Below, one piece after another: positions 4,680-5,927 of a stretch of DNA of 5,927 nt. Below the pieces are notes generated by a model. That model searched no databases. It saw only the letters and a list, made by a program, of their open reading frames with translations, and was not told the DNA's origin. The stretch is from an uncultured Lachnospiraceae bacterium (lineage in GTDB: Bacteria; Bacillota; Clostridia; Lachnospirales; Lachnospiraceae). Location of the stretch: assembly GCA_937910785.1 (NCBI GenBank), contig CALDLG010000198.1, forward strand, positions 1-5,927, in the 5' to 3' direction. The translations under genes were made by a program, and so were the position numbers. Position 1 is the stretch's first letter; every line of letters starts with the position of its first letter.

Positions 4680-5927
4680 TCAAATCTGCTGACATCCCAA
4701 CACTGCATGTACAAAGTCATGCCCGCTTGATTTTACAATATCTACCTTCACTTGTAAAGCCTTTTCCACGTCTCCCACCGTCACATCATCCAGAAAATAG
4801 TCCTCTCCGCTGCGCAGTACATTCTGGGGAAGCAGAATCCGCTCTCCCAGTTCTCTGCCCTGCAGCTGGCGGATGATATCCTGCCCCGTCAGCAGGCCGG
4901 ACACCGTGATCCGCTCCCCGAAAAATTCATTGGTGATGGCATACACATGGATATGCAGCGCCGGAAACCGCTCTTCCATCTGCCGGACCATATCCTGCAG
5001 AAAAGGATACGCCAGCTGTCCCGTCACAACAGACAGTTCCCCGCCACAGGACACATAACGCTCCCGTACCTGCTTCTGCTCTTCCAACAGCTTCATGGCG
5101 TCCGCAAATTCTGTCAACAGCAGTCTGAGCATTCCCACGCCGTTTTCCAGCTGCAGGTAACCGTCATAGCGCTCTGTCTCCGGCAGCGGCTCTTCCGCCA
5201 GCACATACCACTCGTCGGAGGCATGTACGAAATGCAGGCCGTACTGCGGATAGAGCTTCTCCTGCCATCTGTGGATACACCGCAGCACCTCCTGTGCATC
5301 CTCCTTCGTAAAAGGCTCCAGCGGATACAGTCCTTCCCGGTATTTCGACAGTCCTACCGGCACCACCGACACACTCTCCAGATGCGGCAGATATGCCGTC
5401 AGATCCGCGATGCTCCGCTCCAGTTCCGCCCCGTCGTTGACACCTTTGCACAGAACGATCTGCCCGTTCATCGTGATCCCGGCCTCATACAGCTTCCGCA
5501 CCTGCAAAAGCGCCTGCCCGGCAAACCGGTTATTTAACATCATACACCGCAGTTCTGGATTGGTAGTCTGAAACGAGATATTGATCGGCGACAGATGATA
5601 GCGGATGATCCGCTCCACATCCTCATCCGACATATTCGTCAGCGTCACATAATTGCCCTGCAGAAAGGAAAGCCTGGAATCATCATCTTTAAAATACAGC
5701 GTCTCCCGCATCCCCTTCGGCATCTGGTCGATAAAACAGAAAATACATTTATTGTGGCAGGAACGGTAATCATCCATCAGCCCGTTTTCAAACTCGATCC
5801 CCAGATCCTCGTCGTACTCCTTGTCAATCTCCAACAGCCATTCTTCACCGTCCGCCCTGCGGATCAATACTTCAATGTATTCATCCTGCGTCAGGTACTG
5901 ATAGTCAAAAATATCCACGATCTCCTG
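4680..5927 (-). CDS. DUF512-family radical SAM protein (PDZ-like N-terminus cut by the window edge)
   Basis: The frame is open from the right edge (first codons QEIVDIFDYQ) to the TGA at 4680-4682, 415 residues visible. GTG at 5918 is an internal valine rather than a start: the preceding codons QEI belong to the small PDZ-like domain that begins these proteins, so roughly 30 residues are missing. The radical SAM cluster motif CHNKCIFC (CX3CX2C, visible residues 57-64) would bind a 4Fe-4S cluster and S-adenosylmethionine. The following FIDQMPKGMRETLYFKDDDSR and SPINISFQTTNPELR are typical of the family, and the C-terminal DUF512 part ends with LPQNVLRSGEDYFLDDVTV. The family is known as a putative radical SAM enzyme (TIGR03279), and I know of no established reaction. 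It lies upstream of der, a frequent neighbour in clostridia. Probably cytosolic: no signal peptide or membrane segment is visible. Confidence 0.9.
   Translation of the reverse strand, partial: QEIVDIFDYQYLTQDEYIEVLIRRADGEEWLLEIDKEYDEDLGIEFENGLMDDYRSCHNKCIFCFIDQMPKGMRETLYFKDDDSRLSFLQGNYVTLTNMSDEDVERIIRYHLSPINISFQTTNPELRCMMLNNRFAGQALLQVRKLYEAGITMNGQIVLCKGVNDGAELERSIADLTAYLPHLESVSVVPVGLSKYREGLYPLEPFTKEDAQEVLRCIHRWQEKLYPQYGLHFVHASDEWYVLAEEPLPETERYDGYLQLENGVGMLRLLLTEFADAMKLLEEQKQVRERYVSCGGELSVVTGQLAYPFLQDMVRQMEERFPALHIHVYAITNEFFGERITVSGLLTGQDIIRQLQGRELGERILLPQNVLRSGEDYFLDDVTVGDVEKALQVKVDIVKSSGHDFVHAVLGCQQI

Noticed and set aside
5916..5918. GTG as the start of the radical SAM gene
   Set aside because: The frame is open to the edge and the upstream codons continue the PDZ-like domain; it is an internal Val codon of a truncated gene.
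1..5927. Search for CRISPR arrays, tRNA/rRNA genes, transposases and attachment sites
   Set aside because: No spaced repeat array, no tRNA cloverleaf or rRNA sequence, and no transposase, integrase or terminal repeats were recognised by eye on either strand.

Overview
The window reads as Bacillota chromosome, most likely class Clostridia and probably Lachnospiraceae. The evidence is the gene set and order, strong purine-rich ribosome binding sites, and the style of the PlsY, GpsA and DUF512 proteins; no 16S or other marker is present, so the family is an inference. All six genes I accept lie on the minus strand, so transcription runs from high to low coordinates.

Right part (about 1473-5927, moderate GC): a housekeeping run in the order DUF512-type radical SAM protein (N-terminus cut by the window edge), der (ribosome-assembly GTPase), plsY (glycerol-3-phosphate acyltransferase), gpsA (glycerol-3-phosphate dehydrogenase). 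Gaps are short (68, 1 and 99 bases), there is no convincing terminator between them, and plsY starts at GTG one base after the der stop, so they probably form one operon. GpsA makes sn-glycerol 3-phosphate and PlsY acylates it, so two consecutive steps at the entry to phospholipid synthesis are co-expressed with a ribosome-assembly factor.

Junction (1212-1472, very AT-rich): two hairpins follow gpsA. The second is a long imperfect stem with a tandem G-A mismatch and seven T residues after it, a good candidate for the operon's terminator. Beyond it lie a pair of GACAAAA direct repeats, a perfect TATAAT with a weak, over-spaced -35, and then the next gene.

Left part (1-1211, clearly more AT-rich): an Agr-type two-component module. 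A LytTR response regulator (510-1211) is followed 13 bases later by a membrane protein that runs open off the left edge (1-496). Its hydrophobic, multi-helix N-terminus, position and translation signal fit an AgrC-like (GHKL) sensor kinase. The kinase catalytic domain, and any agrB/agrD-type peptide genes, would lie outside the window.

I found no mobile element, CRISPR array, tRNA or rRNA. The part most likely to hold something undescribed is the Agr-type module with its putative control region; the rest is ordinary core genome, apart from the DUF512 radical SAM protein, whose reaction I do not know.
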